Of a stretch of DNA of 64,000 bases, positions 37,244 to 45,177 are shown one piece after another; position 1 is the first letter of the stretch; every line of letters begins with the position of its first letter. This DNA comes from Lacicoccus qingdaonensis (GTDB lineage Bacteria; Bacillota; Bacilli; Staphylococcales; Salinicoccaceae), in assembly GCF_900101075.1 (NCBI RefSeq), contig NZ_FNFY01000008.1, positions 11,181-75,180 on the forward strand, read 5' to 3'. Made by a program: the position numbers and the translations under genes. A model generated the notes under the pieces. It was given only the letters and a program-made list of their open reading frames with translations, did no database searches and had not been told where the DNA came from.

Positions 37244-37552
37244 TTAGCTGACGCCGAGCGCAATCTTGGCATAGCGGCTCATCTTGTCCTTGTCCCAAGG
37301 CGGGTTCCAGACGATGTTCACTTCTGTATCCTGTACTTCAGGCAGTTCTGCGAGTGCCTGTTTGACACCGTCTACAATCTGCGGTCCCATCGGACAGCCC
37401 ATCGATGTCAATGTCATTTCAACACCTGCATTGCCGTCTTCGTCAAGGTTCACGCCGTAAACGAGTCCAAGGTTGACGATATCTATACCAAGTTCAGGGT
37501 CGATTACATTTTCAAGTGCTCCGAACATGCTTTCTTCCATTTCCTTTTCCAT
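37244..37552 (-). CDS. sufT: SufT-like iron-sulfur maturation protein (MIP18/DUF59)
   Basis: 102 residues, a single DUF59 domain. It contains DPELGIDIVNLGLVY, the conserved cysteine in TSMGCPMGP and the C-terminal WNPPWDKDKMS. In S. aureus the equivalent protein SufT helps iron-sulfur cluster assembly under high demand. A GTG three codons upstream abuts the ribosome site, so the ATG at 37552 is preferred. Monocistronic. Confidence 0.88.
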   Translation of the reverse strand: MEKEMEESMFGALENVIDPELGIDIVNLGLVYGVNLDEDGNAGVEMTLTSMGCPMGPQIVDGVKQALAELPEVQDTEVNIVWNPPWDKDKMSRYAKIALGVS

Positions 37553-37661
37553 CCATCTCACTCCTTATGAGAAATACTTGTCTTTATGATAACAAATTAT
37601 TAACAAGGTTTAAATATAAATGCTATCATGGAATTGTGAACTTTAATAGAGGAGCTAAGCT

Positions 37662-38474
37662 ATGGAGAAGTATTTAATCTGTCTGGATCTGGACGGAACA
37701 TTATTAACGGATGATAAAACGATCAGTCCGTACACAAAAAAGGTTTTGAATGAACTGAAAACAAAAGGACATGAAATAATGATCTCCACGGGGAGACCTT
37801 ACCGTGCGAGTCAGCCTTACTATACAGAACTTGGTATGACGACGCCCGTTGTCAACTTCAACGGTGCTTTCGTCCACCACCCGCACGACTTCAATTTCAA
37901 GACGGTCCATGAAGAACTGGATCTTGATGTGGCCATCGAGATTGCACGCAGGGTTCCGGACCTCAACATACAAAATATCGTTGCGGAAATAAAAGACACC
38001 GTCTACCTGCATTATCACGACGAAGTTTTATTTGATGCATTCAGCATGGGTGAGCCCGTCGTCAAAGTCGGCGAACTGACGCAGACGATGGAGGAGGGAC
38101 CGACAACGATCCTGATCCAGGCCGAAGAAAAAGAGATTCCGGGAATCAGACAGGAACTGGATGACCTGTTCGCAGAGGCGATCGAGCACAGACGCTGGGG
38201 TGCACCGTACCCGGTTCTTGAAGTCATCAAAAAAGGGATCAACAAAGCCGTCGGTGTGGACTATGTCCGCGGCTATCTCGGCATCGATCAAAAAAACACC
38301 ATCGCATTCGGCGATGAGGACAATGACACCGAAATGCTTGAGTACGTCCAGCATGGCGTCGCGATGCAGAATGCCATCGATGACATCAAATCCGTTGCGG
38401 ACCATGTTACGGATTCGAACAATGAAGACGGTGTCGGTAAATTTTTAGCAGATTACTTTAATTTAAAATTATAA
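37662..38474 (+). CDS. Cof-type HAD phosphatase
   Basis: 270-residue haloacid-dehalogenase phosphatase of the Cof/YitU group. Motif I is LDLDGTLL (first Asp near residue 9), motif II STGRP, and the C-terminal metal motif is FGDEDNDTEML. A C2-type cap lies between about 85 and 190. Members dephosphorylate sugar phosphates or flavin precursors; the substrate cannot be told from sequence. GAGGAG precedes the ATG. It is followed after 19 bases by degV. Confidence 0.9.
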   Translation: MEKYLICLDLDGTLLTDDKTISPYTKKVLNELKTKGHEIMISTGRPYRASQPYYTELGMTTPVVNFNGAFVHHPHDFNFKTVHEELDLDVAIEIARRVPDLNIQNIVAEIKDTVYLHYHDEVLFDAFSMGEPVVKVGELTQTMEEGPTTILIQAEEKEIPGIRQELDDLFAEAIEHRRWGAPYPVLEVIKKGINKAVGVDYVRGYLGIDQKNTIAFGDEDNDTEMLEYVQHGVAMQNAIDDIKSVADHVTDSNNEDGVGKFLADYFNLKL

Positions 38475-38493
38475 AACATGAAAGGGGTATAAT

Positions 38494-39336
38494 ATGATTT
38501 TATTTGCAGACAGCTGTGCGGATATACCATTGGAAGACAGTAAAAGACGGGGGATAGAAATTTTGCCCCTGACAATCAATATTGGTGATAATAACTACAA
38601 AGATCAGATTGATATTTCAAGTGAAGAGGTCCTTCAGGCAATCACCGACGGTGAACGTCCGAAAACTTCCCAGATTAACCCTGAAAATTTTGTTGAAAGT
38701 TTCAAACCTTTCCTTGAAAAAGGCGAATCCATTTTATACATCGCATTTTCAAGTGAACTGTCAGGAACTTATCAAAGTGCGTTGATTGCACGTGATACCC
38801 TTCTCGACGATTATCCAGAAGCGGATATCACAATCATCGACACGCATGCTGCAAGCTACGGTCTCGGCATGATTGTTGAGAGTGCAAGTGATGATATGAA
38901 AAACGGTTTATCCGATGAAGAAGTGATTAAAAACGCTGAAAAAAACGTTAAAAACATCCGTCACTTCTTTACGGTGAATGACCTGGATTATTTGGCAAAA
39001 GGCGGGAGATTATCCAAGGGTAGTGCATTTCTCGGCGGACTTCTGAACATCAAACCGCTTCTCCATGTTGAAGACGGCAAACTCGTTCCGCTTGAAAAAC
39101 ACCGAGGTATCAAAAAGGTGTTCAAAAGCATGATCAAGCATATCAATGACGATCAGATCACAGGCAAAATCCATATCACGCAGTCGAATGCGCTGGATTC
39201 CGCCGAACTGTTAAAAAAGAAGATTCTTGAGGAAACTGAAGTCAAAGTCGTCAATATCAGCATGATCGGCCCGACAATTTCAAGCCACACAGGCAACGGT
39301 ACAATCGCGATGTTCTACTTCAACGAAGGAGTGTAA
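38494..39336 (+). CDS. DegV-family fatty-acid-binding protein
   Basis: 280-residue DegV fold. It starts ILFADSCADIPLED, has the lipid-pocket motif AFSSELSGTYQSA, then DTHAASYGLGM and RLSKGSAFLGGLLNIKPLL. Relatives (FakB) present fatty acids to the kinase FakA for incorporation into phospholipids, so a FakB role is possible. Whether this is the FakB paralogue or another DegV protein cannot be decided here. It lies between the HAD gene and cdr. Confidence 0.85.
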   Translation: MILFADSCADIPLEDSKRRGIEILPLTINIGDNNYKDQIDISSEEVLQAITDGERPKTSQINPENFVESFKPFLEKGESILYIAFSSELSGTYQSALIARDTLLDDYPEADITIIDTHAASYGLGMIVESASDDMKNGLSDEEVIKNAEKNVKNIRHFFTVNDLDYLAKGGRLSKGSAFLGGLLNIKPLLHVEDGKLVPLEKHRGIKKVFKSMIKHINDDQITGKIHITQSNALDSAELLKKKILEETEVKVVNISMIGPTISSHTGNGTIAMFYFNEGV

Positions 39337-39339
39337 CCG

Positions 39340-40686
39340 ATGGCAAAAGTCATAGTAGTCGGCGGCGTCGCAGGCGGCGCCACAGCAGCGTCCCAGCTCA
39401 GGCGCCTCAATCAGGAAATCGACATCACCATTTACGAAAAAGACCGCGATATCAGTTTTGCGAACTGCGGCCTGCCCTATCATATCGGCGGCGAGGTCGA
39501 CGAGCGCCGCAAACTGATTGCTGCGACACCCGAATCATTCAATGAAAAAGACGTGTCCGTATTCACTTACCATGAAGTGGTCGGTGTGAATACCGACAAG
39601 CAGTTTGTCACTGTCAAGAACATGACAACCGGCGAAGAATTCAACGATACTTACGATTACTTGATACTTTCACCGGGCGGCAGGGCAAGAGTCGTCCCCG
39701 GCCTTGAAAATGTCGAAGAAGCATTTGCGCTTCATAACATAGAAGATATGGACAGAATCATGGAGTACATTGATGAAAATAAAATCCAGGAGGCCGTTGT
39801 CGTCGGCACCGGCTTCATCGGTATGGAGATGGCCGAGAATTTGAGATTGCGTGATATCGGTGTGACCGTCGTCCATAGAAATGAAAATATTTACGGACAT
39901 ATCGAAGCCGATGTCGTCGCTGTGCTCCATCAGGAAATGGAGAAACACGGCATCGATTTGAAACTCAATGCAGAAGTCGAACGCTATCGGGACGGGTATG
40001 TTTATTTGACGAATAATGAAAAGGTCAAAGCGCCCCTCGTCATTCAGGGTATCGGGCTCAATCCGAATACTGAATTTCTGAAGGATTCCGGCATCAAGAT
40101 GACCGGGCGAGGTCTGATACCCGTTAACGAGTACGGCCAGACGAATGTGAAGAATGTCTACTCGCTCGGCGACGTCATGGAAACCAGATATCTACATGTC
40201 CCTGAACAGCCGGCAAACATCAAACTCGCCTGGCCCGCCCACCGTATCGCCTATGTGATCGCGAACCATATTCACGGTGAATACAATGTGAAGTTCGAAG
40301 GGCTTCTCGGCACGAACATCATGAGATTCTTTGATTATGAAGTCGGTTCCGTCGGCATTCCTCAGGAAACCGTCAGAAATTACGAACATTTCGTCATCGA
40401 CCATCAGCAGAATTTCAAGGCAGGCTACATGGAAGGTGCGTCGAAGATTAAAATCAAGATTTATGTCGCACATGACGGCACGATCTTAAGAGCTTCCGTC
40501 ATTTCCAAGAGCGGCGTCGATAAACGGCTCGACACACTGGCTGCACATATCCGGATGGGCGGAAAAGCCCAGGATCTCGTCAATGTCGAAGTCGCCTATT
40601 CCCCGCCGTTCTCAAGCCCGAAAAGCTTTTTGAACATGGTCGGATACAAAACAATCGAAGAAATGAAAAAGCGCGGACTGATGTAA
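39340..40686 (+). CDS. cdr: Coenzyme A disulfide reductase
   Basis: 448-residue flavoprotein that keeps coenzyme A reduced with NADPH, the main thiol system in staphylococci. FAD motif GGVAGGATAAS (8-18), single active-site Cys43 in SFANCGLPY, the second nucleotide-binding motif VVGTGFIGMEMAE, and SLGDVMETR. It is 3 bases after degV and so cotranscribed with it. It ends at a strong terminator. Confidence 0.94.
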   Translation: MAKVIVVGGVAGGATAASQLRRLNQEIDITIYEKDRDISFANCGLPYHIGGEVDERRKLIAATPESFNEKDVSVFTYHEVVGVNTDKQFVTVKNMTTGEEFNDTYDYLILSPGGRARVVPGLENVEEAFALHNIEDMDRIMEYIDENKIQEAVVVGTGFIGMEMAENLRLRDIGVTVVHRNENIYGHIEADVVAVLHQEMEKHGIDLKLNAEVERYRDGYVYLTNNEKVKAPLVIQGIGLNPNTEFLKDSGIKMTGRGLIPVNEYGQTNVKNVYSLGDVMETRYLHVPEQPANIKLAWPAHRIAYVIANHIHGEYNVKFEGLLGTNIMRFFDYEVGSVGIPQETVRNYEHFVIDHQQNFKAGYMEGASKIKIKIYVAHDGTILRASVISKSGVDKRLDTLAAHIRMGGKAQDLVNVEVAYSPPFSSPKSFLNMVGYKTIEEMKKRGLM

Positions 40687-40693
40687 ACTTTTT

Positions 40694-40738
40694 AAACCAC
40701 AACCCACCTTTTTTTAGGCGGGTTGTGGTTTTTATTTT
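40694..40738 (+). terminator. Terminator of the HAD-degV-cdr operon
   Basis: AACCACAACCC.CC pairs with GG.GGGTTGTGGTT and is followed by TTTTTATTTT. Confidence 0.88.
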
Positions 40739-40825
40739 CTGTGGAGCTGTGAGTCGACAGAAGTCCACGTGATTTTGATAAATGATGTCTGATGCCTGTG
40801 ACACGACACCTGATCGTGCAGCAGC

Positions 40826-40992
40826 TTCGTGCCATTCTGATTTGAAAAATGGCACCAAACTCCATTTTTCTATAGTTTCATGCCATATCCTGCTGTGAAA
40901 TGACACCAAAGCCGAATCCCGGATCAATTGATGCCATTTAAGCTGATAAAATGGCACCAAATCACATTTGCCACATACTTCATGCCACAAGT
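40826..40992. repeat. Tandem array C: 51-bp hairpin repeat, three and a half units
   Basis: TGCCAT (or TGCCAC) recurs at 40830, 40881, 40932 and 40983, exactly 51 bases apart. Each full unit is (A/G)TGCCAT-N13-ATGGCACCAAA followed by about 20 unconserved bases, so only the palindromic arms are kept. The first unit has a perfect GTGCCATT/AATGGCAC stem. It fills the convergent junction between cdr and the amylase-like gene. The preceding bases 40741-40825 show nothing clear. Confidence 0.85.
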
Positions 40993-41020
40993 ATGATATT
41001 TAACGCCCCACACTCCCACC

Positions 41021-41058
41021 AAAAAAACCACCGTAAAACCTCGCAGGGTTTACGGTGG
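41021..41058 (-). terminator. Terminator of the amylase-like gene
   Basis: CCACCGTAAAACC/GGTTTACGGTGG around a short loop, with seven T on the minus-strand side. Confidence 0.88.
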
Positions 41059-41073
41059 CCTCAACTTTCACAG

Positions 41074-42501
41074 TTATGATTTTTTCTTATGTTTTCTGCC
41101 GTTCCATGCTGCAAAGAAGATGAATACTGCAAATCCGCCGAAGATGATGATGCTTGCTATGATGTAGCCGTTGTTGAAGCCCTGTTCTTCGATGATTGCG
41201 TACAGTTCTGTCTCTTCACGGTCGAGGACTGCGATGTATTCCCCCGGTGATGTCGCTCTGATCATATCACCGATCAGCATACCGCTCAGCACCTGGTTTT
41301 CATCGACATCGTCGAGTGCCAGGTTGACGCCGTTTGTCGCGCTAGTATCATTGACATTTAAAATAAAGTCCACTTCGTTGGTGTGATAGCGTGTGATGTA
41401 GTGCCCGTCGTTGTTGTGCAGTGTTTCAAGTTCGCCGGTCAGGGCATTCTTATGGTCGCTGTACACCTCGTTGATATGCTCTAAATAATCCACGACTTCC
41501 TGATCGGTCCACAGATCCATCTGCGGATGGATGCCCGGCATTTCTTCACCGTTGAAGGCGACTTCCGTTCCGTAAAGCATGCTGACCGGACCTGGGTGGC
41601 TGTACATATAAGTCATGACCTGCTTGACGCGCGTACCCGGGAACATGTTCTCGGCAACGGCATGGGAAGTGAATCGTTCACTGAACCAGTGGTCGACGAG
41701 CAGCATGTTTTCAGACTCCGGAATTTCCGGAATTTCACGGTCGACGGTCGCAAATGATTCCGCGAGTCCGGTTCTCATCGACTCTGTCGCCATATAATTA
41801 AAACCGCCTGCGACCGCATCTTCCGATGTCAAAAAGCCATAGGTCTTTATTCCTCCGGGAAGGATTTCTGACGCGTCGACATCATCCTGTGCGACCATCA
41901 TCGACACGCCGTCGATGTTATACTCATCGACAAAATTCTGCACCATATCCTGATATTCGCTCTGGACGGATCCATCGGTCAAGTCCAGTATATCGATGTC
42001 CTTCTCTTCCAGATAGCCGCCGTAAATGTCATTGACGTTTACGTCATCCGCCGTATTTTCACCGTCGACAGACACTGCCGGAAGGTCGACGAATACTTCA
42101 AGGTCCATATCGTGCGCAGCCTCGACCAGGCTGTTCAGCCCTTCCTCACCGCCGAGTCCGGCATCGATCTCGTCATAACTTTCAACGTCGTAACCCAGAT
42201 AATCATCATCTGAAAATTGGAAAACCGGTGACAGATGGATGGCCGTAAAGCCCATTTTTTTTATGTATTCGAGATTGTCCTCGATCCCCTGGAAATCGCC
42301 GCCGAAGCGCATTTCCGGGTTTTCATCCACGGTCACATTCTGATCACTATCCTCATCCGCATTCAAAAAGCGGTCGACGACGATGCTGTAGATCCTGTCC
42401 GCTTCTGTATCCGCCAATTCATCTGCAGATGTGTATGTATATGGTGTCAGCACTGCCGTGCCGGTTAAAAACATTATCATCATCAACTTAAATATCTTCA
42501 T
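41074..42501 (-). CDS. Membrane-anchored alpha-amylase-family (GH13) protein, probably inactive
   Basis: 475 residues: signal peptide (about 1-26), a GH13-like barrel beginning DRIYSIVVDRFLNAD, then a C-terminal membrane helix (about 448-467) and a basic tail (GRKHKKKS), so the barrel sits outside the cell. The barrel starts well (RFGGDFQGIEDNLEYIKKMGFTAIHLSPVFQ). However, the usual region I (D-x4-NH) reads EVFVDLPAV, and the nucleophile region (GxRxDxxxH) reads GVSMMVAQD, without the catalytic Asp. A carbohydrate-binding or pseudoenzyme role is inferred. Monocistronic. Confidence 0.85.
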   Translation of the reverse strand: MKIFKLMMIMFLTGTAVLTPYTYTSADELADTEADRIYSIVVDRFLNADEDSDQNVTVDENPEMRFGGDFQGIEDNLEYIKKMGFTAIHLSPVFQFSDDDYLGYDVESYDEIDAGLGGEEGLNSLVEAAHDMDLEVFVDLPAVSVDGENTADDVNVNDIYGGYLEEKDIDILDLTDGSVQSEYQDMVQNFVDEYNIDGVSMMVAQDDVDASEILPGGIKTYGFLTSEDAVAGGFNYMATESMRTGLAESFATVDREIPEIPESENMLLVDHWFSERFTSHAVAENMFPGTRVKQVMTYMYSHPGPVSMLYGTEVAFNGEEMPGIHPQMDLWTDQEVVDYLEHINEVYSDHKNALTGELETLHNNDGHYITRYHTNEVDFILNVNDTSATNGVNLALDDVDENQVLSGMLIGDMIRATSPGEYIAVLDREETELYAIIEEQGFNNGYIIASIIIFGGFAVFIFFAAWNGRKHKKKS

Positions 42502-42592
42502 TATCTATGCCTGCCTTTAGTTTCATTCATACCAGTATACTAGATTTGTATATTTTCCGGTCGGTTTTAATGAAAAGTTCATAAAATCTATA

Positions 42593-42623
42593 TAAAAAAA
42601 CTGCAGACCGTAATGGCCTGCAG
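42593..42623 (-). terminator. Terminator of the yisL-type gene
   Basis: CTGCAG.CC/GG.CTGCAG hairpin, followed on the minus strand by seven T, just after the stop. Confidence 0.85.
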
Positions 42624-42636
42624 CATGCTGCCTCGA

Positions 42637-43023
42637 TTAAAACATAGAGCTCAGAGGACCAAGCGGTAAATAAATACCCAGTCCGACAGTGATGACCAAT
42701 ACTATGATCGCTATGATTTTCAAAGTATTTGCAGAACCTGAGCCTTTCTGAGTCTTGATCAGGCTCATTTCCATAAGTGCAACGACCGCCAGGCCGAACA
42801 ACACTTTAAGTCCGTACATCATGTGGCCGCCGGAAGCTCCGATGCCTTCCATGTTCTGAATGTAGACAATCAGACCGCTGAATATCAGGAAGATATAGTC
42901 TGCACGTAAAATCATATGAGACATTTTACCTGCATTGCCCTCGCCGCCTTTCTGATAGAAAACGAGCGCGATGACATACAAAATAACAGCAAGTACAATC
43001 GTAGTTAAGTGTAAATGTATCAT
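42637..43023 (-). CDS. YisL-family membrane protein (DUF1516)
   Basis: 128 residues with four membrane helices (about 4-22, 42-58, 68-85, 102-120). Features such as MIHLHLTTIVLAVILYVIA and HMILRADYIFLIFSG match the YisL/DUF1516 family, whose function is unknown. It lies directly downstream of the FAH-family gene, as yisL lies near yisK in Bacillus. The gap of 76 bases has no obvious terminator. Confidence 0.8.
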   Translation of the reverse strand: MIHLHLTTIVLAVILYVIALVFYQKGGEGNAGKMSHMILRADYIFLIFSGLIVYIQNMEGIGASGGHMMYGLKVLFGLAVVALMEMSLIKTQKGSGSANTLKIIAIIVLVITVGLGIYLPLGPLSSMF

Positions 43024-43099
43024 TATACTTTCCTTTCTCCATTCGTTTATAAAGATTTCTAATCCATTATAGCACCGAATTCAACACATTTTCAGCCCT

Positions 43100-44002
43100 T
43101 TATTTTTCAATATGTGTCGTTAATGTGCCGATTCCGTTGATCGAGATGCGTATTTCATCCCCCGGCGCAAGATACTGCGGCGGATTCATGCCCGCACCGA
43201 CACCGCTCGGTGTGCCCGTTGCGATGACGTCGCCCGGCTCGAGAGTGATGTACTTCGAAATTTCAGCAATCAGATCCGCGATTTTAAGGACCATGTCGTC
43301 CGTTGAACCATCCTGCCTGATTTCGTCGTTCACTTTGGTGACGATCGATGTCTGTTCAGGATTCGGAAGCTCATCTTTTGTGACGATGAACGGACCCATC
43401 GGTGAAGATCCTTTCAGGTTTTTCGACAGAAATGCCTGCGCGTGTTCCCTCTGGACGTCTCGTGCCGTAATATCATTGATGATCGTATAGCCGTAGATAT
43501 AGTCGAGCGCCATGCTGCTGTCGATTTTCCATGCCTGTTTGCCGATGACGACCGCAAGCTCGCCTTCATAGTCCAGCTCCTTCGTAATATCCTGATGATT
43601 CGGAATGACCGCTTCGTCCCCCGCGAGGCTCGATGCCGCCTTCGTGAACACATAAAGGCTGTCCGCCTTGTTGTTCATCTCTTCAGCATGCTTTTTATAG
43701 TTGCGCCCCAGAGCGATGACGTTGTTCGGCGGCGTCACCGGCGCCAAAAATTTAATATCATTGAAAGGAGCTTTATAACGTTCAGGATTTTCCGTGTCGT
43801 TCGCCTTTTCCACCAGTTTTCTGACGATTTCCTGGAAATCCAATGTATGATAAGTTGAGATTCCTTCGAGTAAAGTCTTTGGATAATTATCCTCTTCTCC
43901 AAAATCCGCGAATAACTTTGGTAAAATCCATGCACTTTCTTCCCGTTTCACTTTTACCCCATAATAAGTAGCATCTTCATATTCAAAAGTTAAAAATTTC
44001 AT
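43100..44002 (-). CDS. Fumarylacetoacetate hydrolase family protein (YisK-like)
   Basis: 300 residues. The C-terminal FAH fold (about 90-300) carries [15 protein letters not shown], the metal-binding [14 protein letters not shown] and [13 protein letters not shown]. An N-terminal domain of about 80 residues precedes it. Members hydrolyse or decarboxylate acylpyruvates and oxaloacetate; YisK of Bacillus is an oxaloacetate decarboxylase. The substrate here is not known. Full length, no oddity. Confidence 0.88.
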   Translation of the reverse strand: MKFLTFEYEDATYYGVKVKREESAWILPKLFADFGEEDNYPKTLLEGISTYHTLDFQEIVRKLVEKANDTENPERYKAPFNDIKFLAPVTPPNNVIALGRNYKKHAEEMNNKADSLYVFTKAASSLAGDEAVIPNHQDITKELDYEGELAVVIGKQAWKIDSSMALDYIYGYTIINDITARDVQREHAQAFLSKNLKGSSPMGPFIVTKDELPNPEQTSIVTKVNDEIRQDGSTDDMVLKIADLIAEISKYITLEPGDVIATGTPSGVGAGMNPPQYLAPGDEIRISINGIGTLTTHIEK

Positions 44003-44049
44003 GGAATTCTCTCCTTAAATTTTAGTTACATACATTATAACAAACATAG

Positions 44050-45177
44050 TCATTTAATGTTTTCTTTTCTCACTGCCACTGCACTTAATTCCTCAAGAGA
44101 TTTTATGCCGTAACGCCTCAAAACGTTCATAATAACAAGCAGCAATGCATAAATAATTATGATAATAAAGGTCATATTGCCGATTGAAACTTCACCGTAC
44201 AAAGAGAATCCGATGCCGTATGATGCGACCGCCATGATGACATTCGACAATATATAGACGGTCAGCCCCTTTTCGCCTGCAGCACCGAATACGCCCGACA
44301 GTTTTTCAGGCAGCATATTAAAAATAAGAAACAGCAGCATGAAGTAGCCTGTCCCGAGCAGCGGGCCGCCGAAACGTTCAGCAAATTCCGCTGCGGTAAA
44401 CGAGTCGAGCGAGATGACTTCGATCATCTTGATGATGATGCCGCCGACGAGGAGCGCTGCGGTAATCGATATCATCAGCAGGCCGTTATTTCTGAACAGC
44501 TCTGCCAAATTGAACTTATGCAGCACGATGCCGAGCAGCGTCCACGGCAGGATGCCGAAAATCCACATGAACCATTCACTCAGCTGGTAAGTGAAAAACA
44601 CTTCCAGATTCAGCCCGACGATGGCAAAATAATCGCTGCTCCTGAATGTGCTTGAAAATCTGTTCACTTCCTGGATGCTCGAGTAGATGATATCCCCCGG
44701 CGAATTGAGTCCGCTTAAGATGACCATCAGACCGTTGACGATGATGTGCAAAAGAAGAAGCAGTACAAATGCGCCGAGAACGATCCTCTTGTCCGTACGG
44801 ATGAATAATGCAGCCAGGATGAGCATCAGGAAGATCGCCGGCAGCGGATCGAATCCGAACAGGAACACTACCGATATCAACGCAATAAAGAACATTACAA
44901 CAAGCGTCAAAATGATGTTCACAAGCGCATGGTCTCTGAATGTCATCAGCATGTAGCCGCCCGAGAGGGCTGCGAGCGGCACCGCAGCGCCGCCTAAAAA
45001 TATATTCATGATCTGGAAATGGGTCCGCTCGGTGCCGTAAAAGTACTCGTACGGATTGATCACATCGAGCGGTATCGTAAACCGCATGCCGTTTGACAGG
45101 GCAAGGATGAGAACCGCGATGGCCATTATGAAAAATATGCGTCGTTTATTGTCAGTCTTCAACTTTGATCGCTCCAT
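44050..45177 (-). CDS. Multi-pass membrane protein, DUF418/YeiB-like
   Basis: 375 residues with about ten membrane helices. The C-terminal segment GEKGLTVYILSNVIMAVASY resembles the DUF418 (YeiB) family, whose function is unknown. The assignment is tentative. The ATG at 45177 lies inside the end of addA with no ribosome site; a TTG at 45162, nine bases after GGAG, is a plausible true start. Either way it overlaps addA and is probably the third gene of addB-addA. Confidence 0.65.
   Translation of the reverse strand: MERSKLKTDNKRRIFFIMAIAVLILALSNGMRFTIPLDVINPYEYFYGTERTHFQIMNIFLGGAAVPLAALSGGYMLMTFRDHALVNIILTLVVMFFIALISVVFLFGFDPLPAIFLMLILAALFIRTDKRIVLGAFVLLLLLHIIVNGLMVILSGLNSPGDIIYSSIQEVNRFSSTFRSSDYFAIVGLNLEVFFTYQLSEWFMWIFGILPWTLLGIVLHKFNLAELFRNNGLLMISITAALLVGGIIIKMIEVISLDSFTAAEFAERFGGPLLGTGYFMLLFLIFNMLPEKLSGVFGAAGEKGLTVYILSNVIMAVASYGIGFSLYGEVSIGNMTFIIIIIYALLLVIMNVLRRYGIKSLEELSAVAVRKENIK

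Noticed and set aside
40580-40990. 136-codon minus-strand ORF
   Set aside because: It reads through the 51-bp array and antisense to cdr, with no ribosome site or family resemblance.
40826-40992. Degenerate CRISPR array
   Set aside because: Only 7-11 base palindrome arms recur, in about three and a half units; no conserved 24-37 base repeat and no cas genes.
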